Source of the DNA: Haplomitrium mnioides
Taxonomy: Eukaryota; Marchantiophyta; Haplomitriopsida; Calobryales
Assembly: GCA_049999725.1 (NCBI GenBank)
Contig: JBNGIS010017953.1
Coordinates: forward strand, 71,011-118,845
Length of the DNA stretch: 47,835 nucleotides
Direction: 5' to 3'
How positions within the stretch are numbered: the stretch's first letter is position 1; each line of letters begins with the position of its first letter. Below are positions 11,188-22,400 of the stretch, one piece after another. A program made the position numbers and the translations under genes. The notes under the pieces were generated by a model, which searched no databases, was not told where the DNA came from, and was given only the letters and a program-made list of their open reading frames with translations.

Positions 11188-13244
11188 TGATGTATAAAAG
11201 AACATCAACCACAGTATGAGTGAGGTATACTAACCCTTATATGACTAAGTAAACTAGGGCTATAAGACTCCTCATTTGGCTATTCAAAAAATAATGTGAG
11301 AACAGTCTACAAACTTAAGCCTATACTATGCTGTGATGTGTGGCCTCATTAAAACCCCCCTGCTTTCTTCTGGAGGAAAGAGTACCACCACATACAGATA
11401 GTGGTGTAAAACATGGTAGAAAAAAAATAACATAGTCATGTATAACAATGTTCTGAAAAAATAGAGATCAGTTTTTGTACACCATTGAAAATAGAATCTC
11501 AAATCCCAGATATATCCTTAAAGTTGATAAGGAATGCGCCGAAGCAGTCCAGAACTCTGAAATATAGAGAATATAATATGTGTCTTCATATCTGCAGCAT
11601 TTGAGAAACAATATTTGGATGTTCACTTGCATATCTGCATGAAAATTTAGTTCCCTGTTTCTGAAACATCATGACAAATCAATATCAGGTTATAAAAGGA
11701 AATAAATCATAGTATCCAAGATATGAGAAAAATTGGTTTTCTTTTGGTGTTTGTAGTTGGTGTAGCAGACTGTAATGCAAAGCCGGTTATAGACCGCTTT
11801 TAAACTCTTGGTGTAGGCAATACACCTTGCTGGTTTAGGACTACATGCCCAAACCTGAGTGTGTAGAGCACACTTTGCTCATGTGGGACTAAAGGTCCTC
11901 ACTCTGGTGTATAAAGTACACCTCTCTGATTTTTTTTTTGGCTTGGCATGAGACATTTCATTTTTATTTTGCCACTTCCAATGCTCTATAGGAGTCCCAC
12001 TGGGAACTGTATCAGCTACATGCTCTTCCAGTGCTCAGTAGGAGCCCCACTGGGAATTGGATCAGCTAAAGGCTGATTTTGTGTGTAAAGCACACCTACA
12101 TGAATTGGGACTAAAGGTCCACATTTGGCATTGTGCACATTCTGTTGCTCAATAGGAGCACTTTGTCTCATTCCAGATTACAGATCTGGTATACTGTTTT
12201 TGCCAGCACTCTCCCCCTCAGCTTTGCAAGCTTTGTCATTATCATTATGGGGAATTCTTCCAATCAGAGAATCCAGCATTGAGTTTATTGCATTTTATCC
12301 AATCAGCCATGGAATTCATCTTCAGGGGTGGGCACTTGACAGATTGGCCCATACAAGTTCAGTGATTGGAAATTCAGACTGCTATGTGCATTCATAATCA
12401 CATAATTCAAAATTTAGAATTCAGAATAACAAAGATGTTCTTCCCTTTTGCTGCTTGTGCTTTGATTCCTTGTCATGTTTCTTTTCAGATCTGCTGTTTT
12501 TTGTTCATCAACAACCTTTATTTCTTGGAGTCCTACACTGGATTCATAAGACAAAAAGAATAGGACCAAAACAAGAAAAGATGTTTTGCTGGATTAAAGT
12601 CCAGTTAGCCTCAGAAAAGTTAGCTTGATCATTTCTGAAATGCATATGGATGTAAAATCTGAGAATCCCAATTCAAGATGTATGATCTGAATGAAATCTA
12701 ATCATCTAACAATTTGTAATAGCATTGTAAAGCTATTCAAAACTTCAGAAATCAAATTTTATGTATGATCCCAGATTTGGGATATGCTTGAGCTCAATCT
12801 TGACTTGTTCTATTCCAAATTTCAGATAATCCAGCAGCTGGATTTGTGTAATTTGTGTTAAATCTGAAGATTGATTACAGGATAGGAGCTGTTTATGAAA
12901 TAGAAAATTGTGGGTATTGATAGAGTTGAGAAATTTAGCTCATAAAGATCATTGGAAGATCTTCAGCTTCAACAAATTTGACTTCAGCAACCAGCAATGC
13001 AATTATGCTCATGCTTCCTTGATTCTTCATCAAATTAGATAGTTGTTGCTGTAGAACAGATTGTAGGAGCTAGACGATCTGGTTTCAGCTTTTGAATCAT
13101 ATAAAAATATTTGAAATTGACTCAGAATTCAGATTTTCTGATCTGGCCTTTGGAAATGTCGTTTTTCCTTAACCCAGATTTGAAATTGACTTTTCTCAGT
13201 TGATTCTTGACCAAAACATGCCATTCTTGATGCAAAACAGATTG
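11188..13244 (-). other. Interior of the copia-like element, no gene recognised
   Basis: I see no gag, integrase, RT or RNase H motif on the minus strand. Two or three copies of a roughly 50-bp unit lie at about 11978-12070 (AGGAGTCCCACTGGGAACTG / AGGAGCCCCACTGGGAATTG). A paired GTGTA(G/T)A(G/A)(A)GCACAC...GGGACTAAAGGTCC unit lies at about 11860-11895 and 12081-12120. Several open frames of up to 90 codons look like chance. Confidence 0.55.
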
Positions 13245-13344
13245 NNNNNNNNNNNNNNNNNNNNNNNNNNNNNNNNNNNNNNNNNNNNNNNNNNNNNNNN
13301 NNNNNNNNNNNNNNNNNNNNNNNNNNNNNNNNNNNNNNNNNNNN
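13245..13344. other. Assembly gap of 100 N
   Basis: A run of exactly 100 N, a conventional placeholder of unknown size, inside the copia-like element. Open frames spanning it are not evidence of genes. Confidence 0.99.
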
Positions 13345-13851
13345 AGGTCAAAAACTCCATTTCAGCTTTCGAATTGAAGGATTTGACTGAGAAATGGCTG
13401 AGAAAAACGAATTTAAAGTTCTGTTTTGTTTTGCTTTGAGAAAATTTAGGTTCGGATGAATAGATTAGGTTCGGAATAGATTTCGTGCTTCGTGGAGGTT
13501 CGGTAGCAAGCTCCTTCTCCTGAGCTCCCTCAAGAGTTCCCTCAATCCCATAAGTTGAGGGCTGTAATCTGATTAATGTATATATAGAGTTCTCTCTATA
13601 ACTCTTTCAAGAGTTACATATGAAGGGCTCGTGTTCCCACTTACTTCGAGGGTTAGGACAGTTAGTTCTAGAAATAGATAGATCGATTGGAAACCAGGGG
13701 CAGTTTCCCCTCCGAGTTACAATAGAGTAGTTTTGGAAAATGTAATCGAATTTTGAAGATTTTTAATTTTTCAAAATTTGTTCGCCGTTCGTCAAAGTCG
13801 CGTGAATCCCTCCGCAAACCCCCATATGGCCTTCGAATTCGTTTGTTCCCA

Positions 13852-14061
13852 CTAAAAAATTGTGTGTGCTTCTCTGCTCGCTGTTCTCATCCGCTCAAGT
13901 TCAATGCGCCATTCACGTTGGCGAGCCATTTCTTCCCTATATTGCCAAACAGAGCGCTTCTCAGCTGCATATGCCTCAAAATTCCAAGTCTTTCCAAACA
14001 TAAATAGAGCTCGATGCTCTTCAAAGATTTGGGCATACTGACGGGCTGCTGCTTGAATCAT
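13852..14061 (-). pseudogene. Unrecognised charged open frame fused downstream of the VPS13 fragment
   Basis: The frame reads MIQAAARQYAQIFEEHRALF and then a stretch rich in Arg, Glu and Trp (WQYREEMARQREWRIELERM), which looks like a real helical protein segment rather than noise. It overlaps the end of the VPS13-like frame but lies in another frame, so it is a separate captured piece or original element sequence. I do not recognise the family. It ends at a TAA at 13852-13854. Confidence 0.35.
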
Positions 14062-14306
14062 GATATATAGTTAGTCGATGCAACTGTAAAGACTTGCGAA
14101 GCCTTTCCAATGCCCCACTGGCTACAAAGGTCTCAATTCCTGCCTCATCAACAGTGACAGCAGCAAGTTTGGCAAGTGTAAGCCCCACACAAAAAGGATG
14201 TCCTGGATTGCTTAAGCTATCCTCATAGCAAATATGCAGATTAGTGATTGATATCTTGAGGTTTCCAACAATTGTTGCAACTAACGAGCCCAACCATGTA
14301 TTCTCC
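14037..14306 (-). pseudogene. Captured fragment of a plant VPS13 gene (N-terminal chorein region)
   Basis: The minus strand encodes ENTWLGSLVATIVGNLKISI, then NLHICYEDSLSNPGHPFCVG, LAKLAAVTVDEAGIETFV and LERLRKSLQLHRLTIYHDS. This is the conserved plant VPS13 pattern WLGSL..TIIGNLK.SI.N.HIRYED..SNPGHPF..G.TL.KL.AVT.D..G.ETF. VPS13 proteins are very large bridge-like lipid transporters at membrane contact sites. Only about 90 of several thousand residues are here. Similarity ends abruptly at about 14037. The usual HIRYED Arg is Cys, a CGN-to-TGN type change. The fragment lies in sense with the retroelement, as expected for RNA-mediated or template-switch capture. Confidence 0.85.
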
Positions 14307-14311
14307 CGCAC

Positions 14312-14514
14312 TGCGTCTGTTTAGTAGCTCCAATCGGCCATTTCGTAGTCTGTGTTTTCTGAGCTACACAAGAGATTATTTTCACTCTCTCACCACCTAC
14401 AAATGCAAATCCACATCGATCTTTAACTTCATTTGCTAACAAACTCCCAAACGACCCGACTGCTCCAACGGCTGCCATCTCCCGTCTGTCATGAGGCAAT
14501 TTCAACAACACCAA
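14312..14514 (-). other. Open frame between PBS and VPS13 fragment, unknown
   Basis: The minus frame (start 14514) reads MVLLKLPHDRREMAAVGAVG and is Ala/Gly-rich. It continues in a different frame from the VPS13 fragment. It lies just 3' of the primer-binding site, where a leader or gag start would be, but I see no gag motif. It may be leader, or part of the captured sequence. Confidence 0.25.
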
Positions 14515-14631
14515 CGGAATTCAAAAACGAATTGCAGTCCATTTCACTCGATAGAAAGTATGGATTCCAAATGCTTTTAGAGATCCACGCTATTACAATA
14601 TACAAAATTTCTAATTTTTTTTTTTATCGAG

Positions 14632-14646
14632 AGCGTGCTGATAACG
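14632..14646 (-). promoter_or_regulatory. Primer-binding site of the copia-like element
   Basis: The minus strand directly after the 5' LTR reads CGTTATCAGCACGCT, the form seen at this place in many plant copia elements that prime with a tRNA fragment. It touches the LTR end without a gap. The exact tRNA cannot be fixed by eye. Confidence 0.65.
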
Positions 14647-14827
14647 TGTTGTGAATGTGCAGGCAACCATTAGCTCATAGATTAATGTATTGTCGTTACA
14701 ATGTCTTATGCTTCTATATATATCTATGAGATATATAGAGTTAGTTAGAGGTTGGTGTAACTACCTCTTAACCTAACTAGACTAGGGCTTAACCCTAGTC
14801 AACTAAGGGTTAAGTTAGCTCACAACA
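14647..14827 (-). repeat. 5' LTR (181 bp) of the copia-like element
   Basis: Same length as the left copy with one mismatch (14662). It contains a TATATATAT-like AT block suitable for a TATA box at about 14717-14740. It is followed by the TTTTT target duplication. Confidence 0.92.
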
Positions 14828-14832
14828 TTTTT
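14828..14832. repeat. Right target-site duplication TTTTT
   Basis: Pairs with 10990-10994 and marks the other edge of the insertion. Confidence 0.8.
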
Positions 14833-17800
14833 GTCATATTTTCAATTTGAGTGAAAGCATCGTTGTCATTTCTGGAGGAAGTAGGAGTCATGGTAAAACA
14901 ATGCTGAAGACTTAAGTGCATCATGGAGGAAGGTTGCGTATTTGCTACGGTGGTGCTACAGAGCAGTGCTGCAAGCATTTGTAAATCAAAGAAGGGCTGA
15001 AGGTATGTTGTTAAGAGGAGCAGCGATGCTGGTAACTTGTGGAGCTCCATCATTTTGTCAATGGCAAAGAGATTTGGAAGAGGAGGAAAAAAACCTTCAA
15101 GAACTAGACCTAAATTGATTGAGCAGCAGAGGTGTGTTACAAAAAGGAGGTAGGAAGTGCCTCCGGCTATTGGTGAGTTGAAGGGCTGTGATCTTGTTTA
15201 GGAGTCGAGCATGTAGCAAGTACTTCATAGGAGCAAAGTACAGTGCTTGTTTTGCACTATCTTGTATTAGAGGAGAGCACTCTCTTCATAATCTCAATGA
15301 GAGGTTGAATATGGCACAGCTGTTGGGCAGGTTAGAGGGACATGAATCCTTTTAGGGCAATTTGTTCAAAGCAAGCATGGAGATATTTCACATGGCAACA
15401 TTGCAAGTGACAAGACCCTATTACGGTGGAAGCATTGATTGTGTGGGCAGCTTGAGGACTTGGCAGACATGGGAGTAAGGCTCTCGCCATCCTATGGTTA
15501 GAGTGTATGGTTTCAGCTTGTAAGTAGTATAAGGGGCAGAAATTGCTCATAGCTTGAAGTTTTATCTAGCATCGAAGCAGATTCCTTAAAAGTGTTCTTT
15601 GTTAGATGGCATTGGTAGTGATGATTTTATCAAGTAGATCTTCTTGGGCAGATGTGGGTGCAAGTTTCAGGTGCTGGAATTGTATGTTTTGATTGAGTAT
15701 TATGAGCTTCCTTGAGCAGAGCTCTAAATGGATACAGAGCCAAATCAGAATTAGAATTCGAATGTGCAAGCAAGAAGGAAGAAACGTTGCAGAGATTTTG
15801 GAGAATCCCCTACGGTTTGATGAACTGAAATTTCAAGAAGGTCAGCAACAATTATGTCAAAGGGCATAGAGGTGATGACTCTTTTGAGCAAGATCCATAG
15901 TCCTCATGCTTGTGCATCCTTGCGAGCAGACAGATCAGGTCATGAATTCCGACAATGTAGTATGTTTGAGGAAGGTTGTAGGCATTTTGCATGGCCATCC
16001 TTACTTGTTAAGAATGTTCAGTATACCTCTTAGTATATAAAGAAGGCTAAAAAATCCTCATCAAGCAAAGGCCTAAAAGGGGAGAACAATTTTCTAAGCT
16101 CCCAACGCCAAGATGTTTGGCTCAAGAGAAAGATCATCAGTGCTGAATTGGAAATTGGTTAGGCTGGTTGTGAGAACATAAATGTGTAGAGCGAGAAATC
16201 TATTTAGCATGGTTTTCAAAGAGGGGGAGGAGGTCATGATTTCCTAGCAAGGGTGTGTGTGACTCAAGCAGCAAGGCTGTTGCCATTTGTGGATCAGAGT
16301 AGTTGGGTTGCTGAAATAATTCAAGAAATCCAAAAGAGATATAGTATGAAGGAGGTCAGCCACATGCTATGTTGGAGAGTTCTATATATAGGGATTTTAT
16401 GGTCTGAACAAGGTCAAAATTGTAGTTCAGTAGTGTATGGTTGTTGCCGGCCTAGGTTTTGGGGAGATTGCTCTGCTTTTTTGTTGAGGAAGGAAATAAC
16501 TATAAGAGAAGATAGACATGGTTGCAAGCTTATTGACAAACCTTTTAGGCCAATAACTGCAAAAGGATTTAAATATGAAGTACAAATTCTTTGTGGGTTC
16601 TTAGCTATGATGGGATTCATTCTTCAAAGCCAATGGCCATAGTTGCTATTGGAGCAACCCTAGCAGTTTTAGACATACCTGTATCAAAACCAATGGCAAG
16701 TGTGCGAGTAAGTTGGGGGATGACATGTTTGTAGTTAATCCAACAATCCAAGAGATGAAGAAGTTTCACCTTTGCTGGAATCACGCACAAAAATGAAGGG
16801 TTGTCTCACTTGTCTTCTTTCAACTTGTAGTTATGGAGGGTTTGTGGACAAAGGGGTCTGATTGTTTGAGTCCAGAGTATTGAGGAGGCTCAAAAGAGTA
16901 TCAAAGCTGCAGAGATGGAGAAGCTTCAAGAGGAGAGAATCTCATTCATGAAGAATTGGGATTTATGGTAAGGGATATTGTGGATTGTGGAGTAATTCTG
17001 TTAGAGATACAAGTGTGGTTGTTTGCAGGTCTGGCCTAGAAATTGAGACCAAAAAACTAAAAAGCAGCAATCAGGTCAGGGTTGCCTTTGGGTGATAGGT
17101 GTTTGTAGGCTGCAAGGAGATAAGAAATTCAGAAAGGGTGTCTGACCCTTGCTTGTGGAGTTGCCAAAGTGTTTGTTTAGTTGGTTGTTATTTGTTGAAG
17201 TTGGAGTTGGAGAGGAAGGTCAGTGAAGTGTAAGGCATCATCATGGCTGAGTCTTCCCGTTACCTCCAGAGAGTGGCAAAAACTCAGCATGAAGATCGAT
17301 AATCAAAACCTGTTGTTGGGAACTGATGACACCAACAAGGAGTTGTGGTAGCTTTTCGTTGCCATACATGATGAGGCTAGAGGGTCCGAAGCCTTGTGTT
17401 GACTCCACAAGATGAAGACTTCACGAAGTACACCTTGAGTAGTAAGTAGGATGGATTTTCAGAAGGTATGGAAGTTAGGGAGACATGGAATTAGGAATCT
17501 TGACATTGTTCGGGGGACTCTCAATACCCTATCTTGGATTGTTGTTGAAGGAGTGAGACATGGATTGTATAAAGCTAAATGTATTTCCCTTCAGTTCTCT
17601 GTAATGTATTTTGCTTTCACCCACAACCCTCTCCCTCATGTATTTACTCTCTTATATATCGTATGTTATGTTATGTTATGTATGTTAAATGACACTAGAG
17701 CAAGGCTCTTCCCCCTATGCCCTGCTGTTCATGTCGTAACACAGACGTCATTGTAGGGAAGCCGTTGAGTGGCGCTGTTGCCTTTGCCGAAAAGTGCAAA

Positions 17801-20040
17801 CTATGGCTCCCCCCCTCTATGTCATGCTCTTCTTGTCCCGACACTAGGATAAAGCACCTTGTAGAAAGAACACAAATAATGGAAGTGCATAGATTATATC
17901 TCTAAAGGTGTGAATTTGGATTCTATCTTGAGGCCAACTTAGACACTTGTTTATGCAAAACAAAGGCTATAAATGACATTTCTAGATGTCAGCCTGGACT
18001 GATTATTTTGTGGTGGCCTTGTCAATCATGAAGAGAGCAATAGTACTTCTATTGCATCTCCACAATCTCTATTTAATAGTTGAGATCACAAAGAGAAACA
18101 TAAATGACATTATTGCATGAGAAGAGGAAGACAAGCTATTGTGGAAATTACATTGATCTTTGATCCACTTGTTGGCTCTTCCAACATTGATAATGATGTA
18201 TTAATGAGTTCAATTTTTGGAATTTATAGGCTTACAAAAGGATGTTTAACAAAGGAAACTAGCAACTAAGGTGCATCGATGAGAAGGTCTAGCTAACAAG
18301 GTTTCTTCTCAAATTATTTTACTACAATGGCTCACAATTTTTTGGTGATGGTTTTCTACTTATGCAAATAAAATTTACGTAGTTTAATAGAGATATTACA
18401 CACTTATCTGGGGTGATTGGAAGGCATAATAGTGTGGAGAATTTGTGGGATAATGCACTGCATAAGGTGCATCTTTTCTAGCATGAGCTAAATTAACTTT
18501 TAAGTCTTTCAAGCCTACAATATATGTGATCTCTAATGTTGCTCGATTTGGATCTCGGGTTTTCAACAAAAACCTAAATTTTTAAACACTTGTGTTGACG
18601 TTAAGAGAGGAAGTAGCATGCATGCATTCTAGCGATTGAGTATATGAGTCGCAGATGTGAGGCGGATGATGGTGGTGAGCATCTATAGAGGTTTCAAGAC
18701 TTGCCTTAAAAAAAAAGACAAAGAGAGGATCTATGACTTTGTAGTAGATTTGGAAAATACAATAAGTGCTTTGTTAGAGTTGTCCGATTTTTAAAAGACA
18801 TGGAATGAATGTGTTTCTCACTTTGTTGGTATTCAATTTACATAAATGAATGCTCTATATGTGGCATTATTTCTTATGTTTTCAAGTTTTGAGCACTCTC
18901 TGAAGTGAGATTCTTTGCTTTAAATCTTCTCTTAAGAAAGATTTGAGCTGATTGGATGTAGCTAATAGGCTTGAATGTCTAAGAAATCTACAGTACTCTA
19001 GCTTGCAATTGCCTCTCAATCTAGAGAGCCAAATAGTGTCCCTAAAAATTTGTATTATTGTGAATATTGTTGTCAATCTAGCTGCAACACATGCTTGTTA
19101 TAGGGTAAGTTTTGTTTCATTCCTTTATCAAGTATACACTTTTTTGAACCTTGGATTGAGATAAGGTTTAGGAATTTTGCTATTTTTATGTGAAAATTTG
19201 TAACAAAATGTGCATCTTGACAATTCAACTCATAATTGTTGATTCTTCCATCACATCATGGCATGTTGGGGTTTTGGTTGCAAAGGCTATACATGCATGG
19301 TTTGGTTTCCAAACATTATGGTATGTTGTAGAGGTTTGAATAGGTTTTTCTGCCAGCCCACTTATATTCTTCCTTAGTTAAATTTCTTTAGTAGTCTCCT
19401 TGTTTTTCATTTGAGGTAACACTCTTTAAAGTGCAATAGAAACTTGTTTTCTAATCAACTAACATCTCCTTTTCCTATTCTATCCTATTATCTCTTTGGT
19501 TTCCTCCTCTACTTCCTATTTTCTCTTTCATCCCAAATTTTTTTGTTTTGTAAAATTTTTTTGGGTTTTTTGATTGTTGTAATAGTAGATTTACAAGGTA
19601 CTGCAAACCAATATTGTGCCTACAATTTCTCACCAGTTCTAAAAAAGTTACACAAACATAGGGCTTCATTTTTTCCTTTTTCATAACTTACATCCATGGT
19701 TGAGAATTGACAAAGCTTGTGGTATAGTAGTAGTAAACTATTAATACTTCTCATAATGCTACTTAGAGGTCTATGGTAAGTGGTTGACAAACATTATGAG
19801 GAATAATGGCAAGACTGTTGGGTTATGGCTTATTACTTACAACTCCAACTTTTTTTCTTTCCTTAGTAGTCTTAGCTACTTTAATAAACTCTCTAAGAAA
19901 ATATAAGCAAAGTAGAGATAAGGAGTGTGCAGACTCACTACCCCTCAATGGAGAATGAAAAGGGAAAAAAAAGGTTAAAACCTTGCATTGAATTTTTCTA
20001 GACTAGGGTTGAATATCGTGTTGTTGAAGGGAAATTTCTT
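14833..20040. other. Gene-free sequence, no family recognised
   Basis: From 14833 to about 17400 the plus strand is G/A-rich with no long coding pattern. The best frame (16253-16642, 129 codons) has no domain I know. A cluster of CCCCC-containing segments (17718-17830, CCTATGCCCTGCTGTTCATGTCG / CTCTATGTCATGCTCTTCTTG) looks like a diverged duplication of about 105 bp. A (TATGT)n run lies at about 17660-17682. From 17900 to 20040 the sequence is AT-rich with nothing recognisable. Confidence 0.5.
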
Positions 20041-20275
20041 GTACCTATGGAACACATCACAAGATTTCTACAGCTAAACACATCATGAGATTTCTACTCA
20101 TAGAGCACATCATCGGATTTTGACCCATGGAACACATCGTCTCATCGTTTCAACCAATGAAGACATCATCAAGGGATTTCTACCAATGAACACATCATCT
20201 TAAATTTTTTACTAGTGAACACATCATAGCATTTCTACCAGTGAACTTATCATGAGACTTTTCTCTAGCCTTTTT
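20041..20275. repeat. Minisatellite, about 8 units of 26-29 bp
   Basis: Units begin AACACATCA and continue with GATTTCTACCAATG-like sequence. Starts are near 20051, 20077, 20104, 20131, 20161, 20189, 20218 and 20245. Units are clearly diverged from one another. The array lies about 150 bp before the larger tandem array. Confidence 0.8.
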
Positions 20276-20419
20276 TTACTTAAGTATTGAGAGATTTCTT
20301 GTTCTGTGGCAATGTCAATATTCCTTCCTTTCTCCTCCTCCCCTCCCCTTGTTGTGGGTATAATTAGTCTTTTTGTGTTCTTTCTAGCTCATGTTGTTGT
20401 GGTAAAAATATTATTTTCT

Positions 20420-22400
20420 CAGTTCTCATTCTTCCAATCATGCATGTTCTTTGATTAGCATGTTGAAGCTTAGCTTTTGTTCTTTGATGGAGTCTTACTA
20501 ATGTTTAAATATGAACTAGTAAGTTATGTTTTAGGGTTTATCTCTTTCAGATAGTTAAGTGAAAAGTATTAAGGTTTCATATTTGAGCCTTCTTTACTTT
20601 TCTTGTACTTGTTGTTTGAGATGGTAGTTTTTGTTATAGTTGTTTCTCTTTTTTTTAAAATTAATTCTTTATGTTGGCTATTTGGTTGTACCTTTTAGCT
20701 TTAACTATTTTAGCTAGGATTCTTCTCTCTCATACTTTCTTTTCTCGCATTCTTCTTATCATGCATGTTCTTTTCTTGACAAGTTGAAGTCCACCATTGG
20801 CCCTTTGAATGAGTCATTCAAATGTTAGAAATGTGACTAGTTAGCTATGTTTAGGCTCTGTCTCCTTCAAACATCTAGGATTTAAGTTTAGTTGTTGTTT
20901 CTTAGTCGGCATTGTCCTTTCTCAAGTTGTATCACATGACATTCTTCTACTCATGGTTGCTCATTTTTTGACAAGTTGAAGTCTATCATTTATCCTTTGA
21001 AGAAGGTATATATTCTAGGGTCTATCTCTTTGTAAAACTTAAGAGTTGTATTTAGCTTCTATTGTTGTAGTCACATCTATTCTTTCTCAAGCTTTCTTAG
21101 ATTACATTCTTCTAGTCATGTATGTTTTATGTTTGGCAAGTTGAAGCCTATTATTTTCCATTTGAGAGTCATTTAAATGTTGGGTATGTAATAAGTACGA
21201 TATATTTTAGGGTCTATCTCTTTCTAACATTTGAGAGTTACAATTAGCTTTTACTAATTTTGTGAGGATTGTTATTTTGAAGTTTTCTCATACCAAAACC
21301 TTTTAGTTGTGCATTTGTTTTTGATAGGTTGAAGTCTATCATTTGTCTTTTGAAGGAGTTATTCAAATATTAGACATGTGATGATTATATTATGTTTTAA
21401 GGTCTCTCTTTTTTCTAATAGTTAAGAGCTAGGATTAGCTTTTTTGCTTTATTTAGGGCTATCATTTGTCATGCTTTTCACATCACATTCTTCAAATCAT
21501 GCAATTTTTTTTGTTTGACAAGTTGAAGCTCATCATTTTCCTTGTATGGGAGTTATTGAAACATTAAACATGTGATAAATATGCTATGTTTTAGGGTCTA
21601 TCTATTTCTATCAATTAAAAGTCATGGTAAGATTTTCCTGCTTTAGTTAGGGTTGTCCTTTCTATGGCTTTATGAGATCACATTCTTCTAGTCATCCATA
21701 TTCTTTGTTTGACAGGTTGAAGTCTCTCATTTTCACTTTGAGGGAGTTATTCAAATGTTAGACATGTGATTATTAAGCTATATTTAGGGTTCGTCTACTT
21801 CTTATAATTAAGAATTAAATTTAGCTTTTGCTTTGTTAGGCAAGCTATTCTTTCTTATAACAAATTTATCCAATCATACATGCTCTTTTTTTGACAAGTT
21901 GAAGTCCATCATTGTTTTTTGAGGTAGTCATTCAAATGTTAGACTTTTGATTAGTACGTTAGATTTGAGGGTTTGTCTCTCTCTCTCTAATAGATAAGAA
22001 TTACATTTGGCTTTTATTAATTTATTCAAGGGTGCTCTTTGTCATACTTTTTCATATCACATTCTTCCAGTCATGCATGCTCTTTGTCTGACAAGTTGAA
22101 GTCTGCCATTTGCCCTTTGAGAGAGTTATTAAAATGTTAGACATGTCAAAAGTAAGCTATGTTTAGGGTTTGTCTCTTTCTAACTATTAAGAGTTAAGTT
22201 TAACTTCGTTATTTGAATCAAGGCTGTTATTTCTCAAGCTTTTTCAAATCACATTCATTCATTTTTTTGGGCGATTATTTTGGGTTTGTTTTTTATAAGG
22301 TTAAGTCTTTCATTCACCCTTTGAGTGAGTCATTAAAATGTTAGACTTGTGATTAGCAAGATATGTTTTAGGGTATGTTTCTTGAACACAAGTTTTGAGT
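20420..22400. repeat. Diverged tandem array of about 190-bp monomers (about 10 copies)
   Basis: Every unit carries, in order, CATTCTTC.A.TCATGCATGTTC, TTGACAAGTTGAAGTC.ATCAT, TTCAAATGTTAGACATGTGA, TATGTTTTAGGGTCTATCTC and AAGAGTTA..TTAGCTTTTG. The TTGAAG landmark occurs at 20463, 20784, 20976, 21141, 21329, 21523, 21717, 21899 and 22096, with a TTAAG variant at 22301. The steps are 165-205 bp except for the first (321 bp), which has an insertion. No unit is protein-coding. The monomer length is in the nucleosomal range seen in plant satellites. Confidence 0.88.

Larger units (their letters stand above)
10995..14827 (-). mobile_element. Young non-autonomous copia-like LTR element carrying a VPS13 gene fragment
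   Basis: Two 181-bp direct repeats (10995-11175 and 14647-14827) have TGTTGTGA...TCACAACA ends and differ at one base. They are flanked by TTTTT target duplications. Orientation is minus: next to the right LTR the minus strand reads CGTTATCAGCACG, a copia-type primer-binding site, and next to the left LTR it reads ACCAAGGGGGAG, a copia polypurine tract. The 3.47-kb interior shows no protease, integrase or RT, so it needed another element's enzymes. It contains VPS13-derived sequence and a 100-N gap. It inserted into gene-free sequence that continues on both sides. Confidence 0.9.

Noticed and set aside
13200-13439. 79-codon frame spanning the first gap
   Set aside because: Most of it is N; no evidence of coding on either side.
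14037-14306. A functional host VPS13 gene at this locus
   Set aside because: Only about 90 codons are present, similarity stops abruptly at one end, and the segment lies between the LTRs of a young element.
16253-16642. 129-codon open frame as a host gene
   Set aside because: No recognisable domain, no supporting splice pattern, surrounded by stop-rich sequence.
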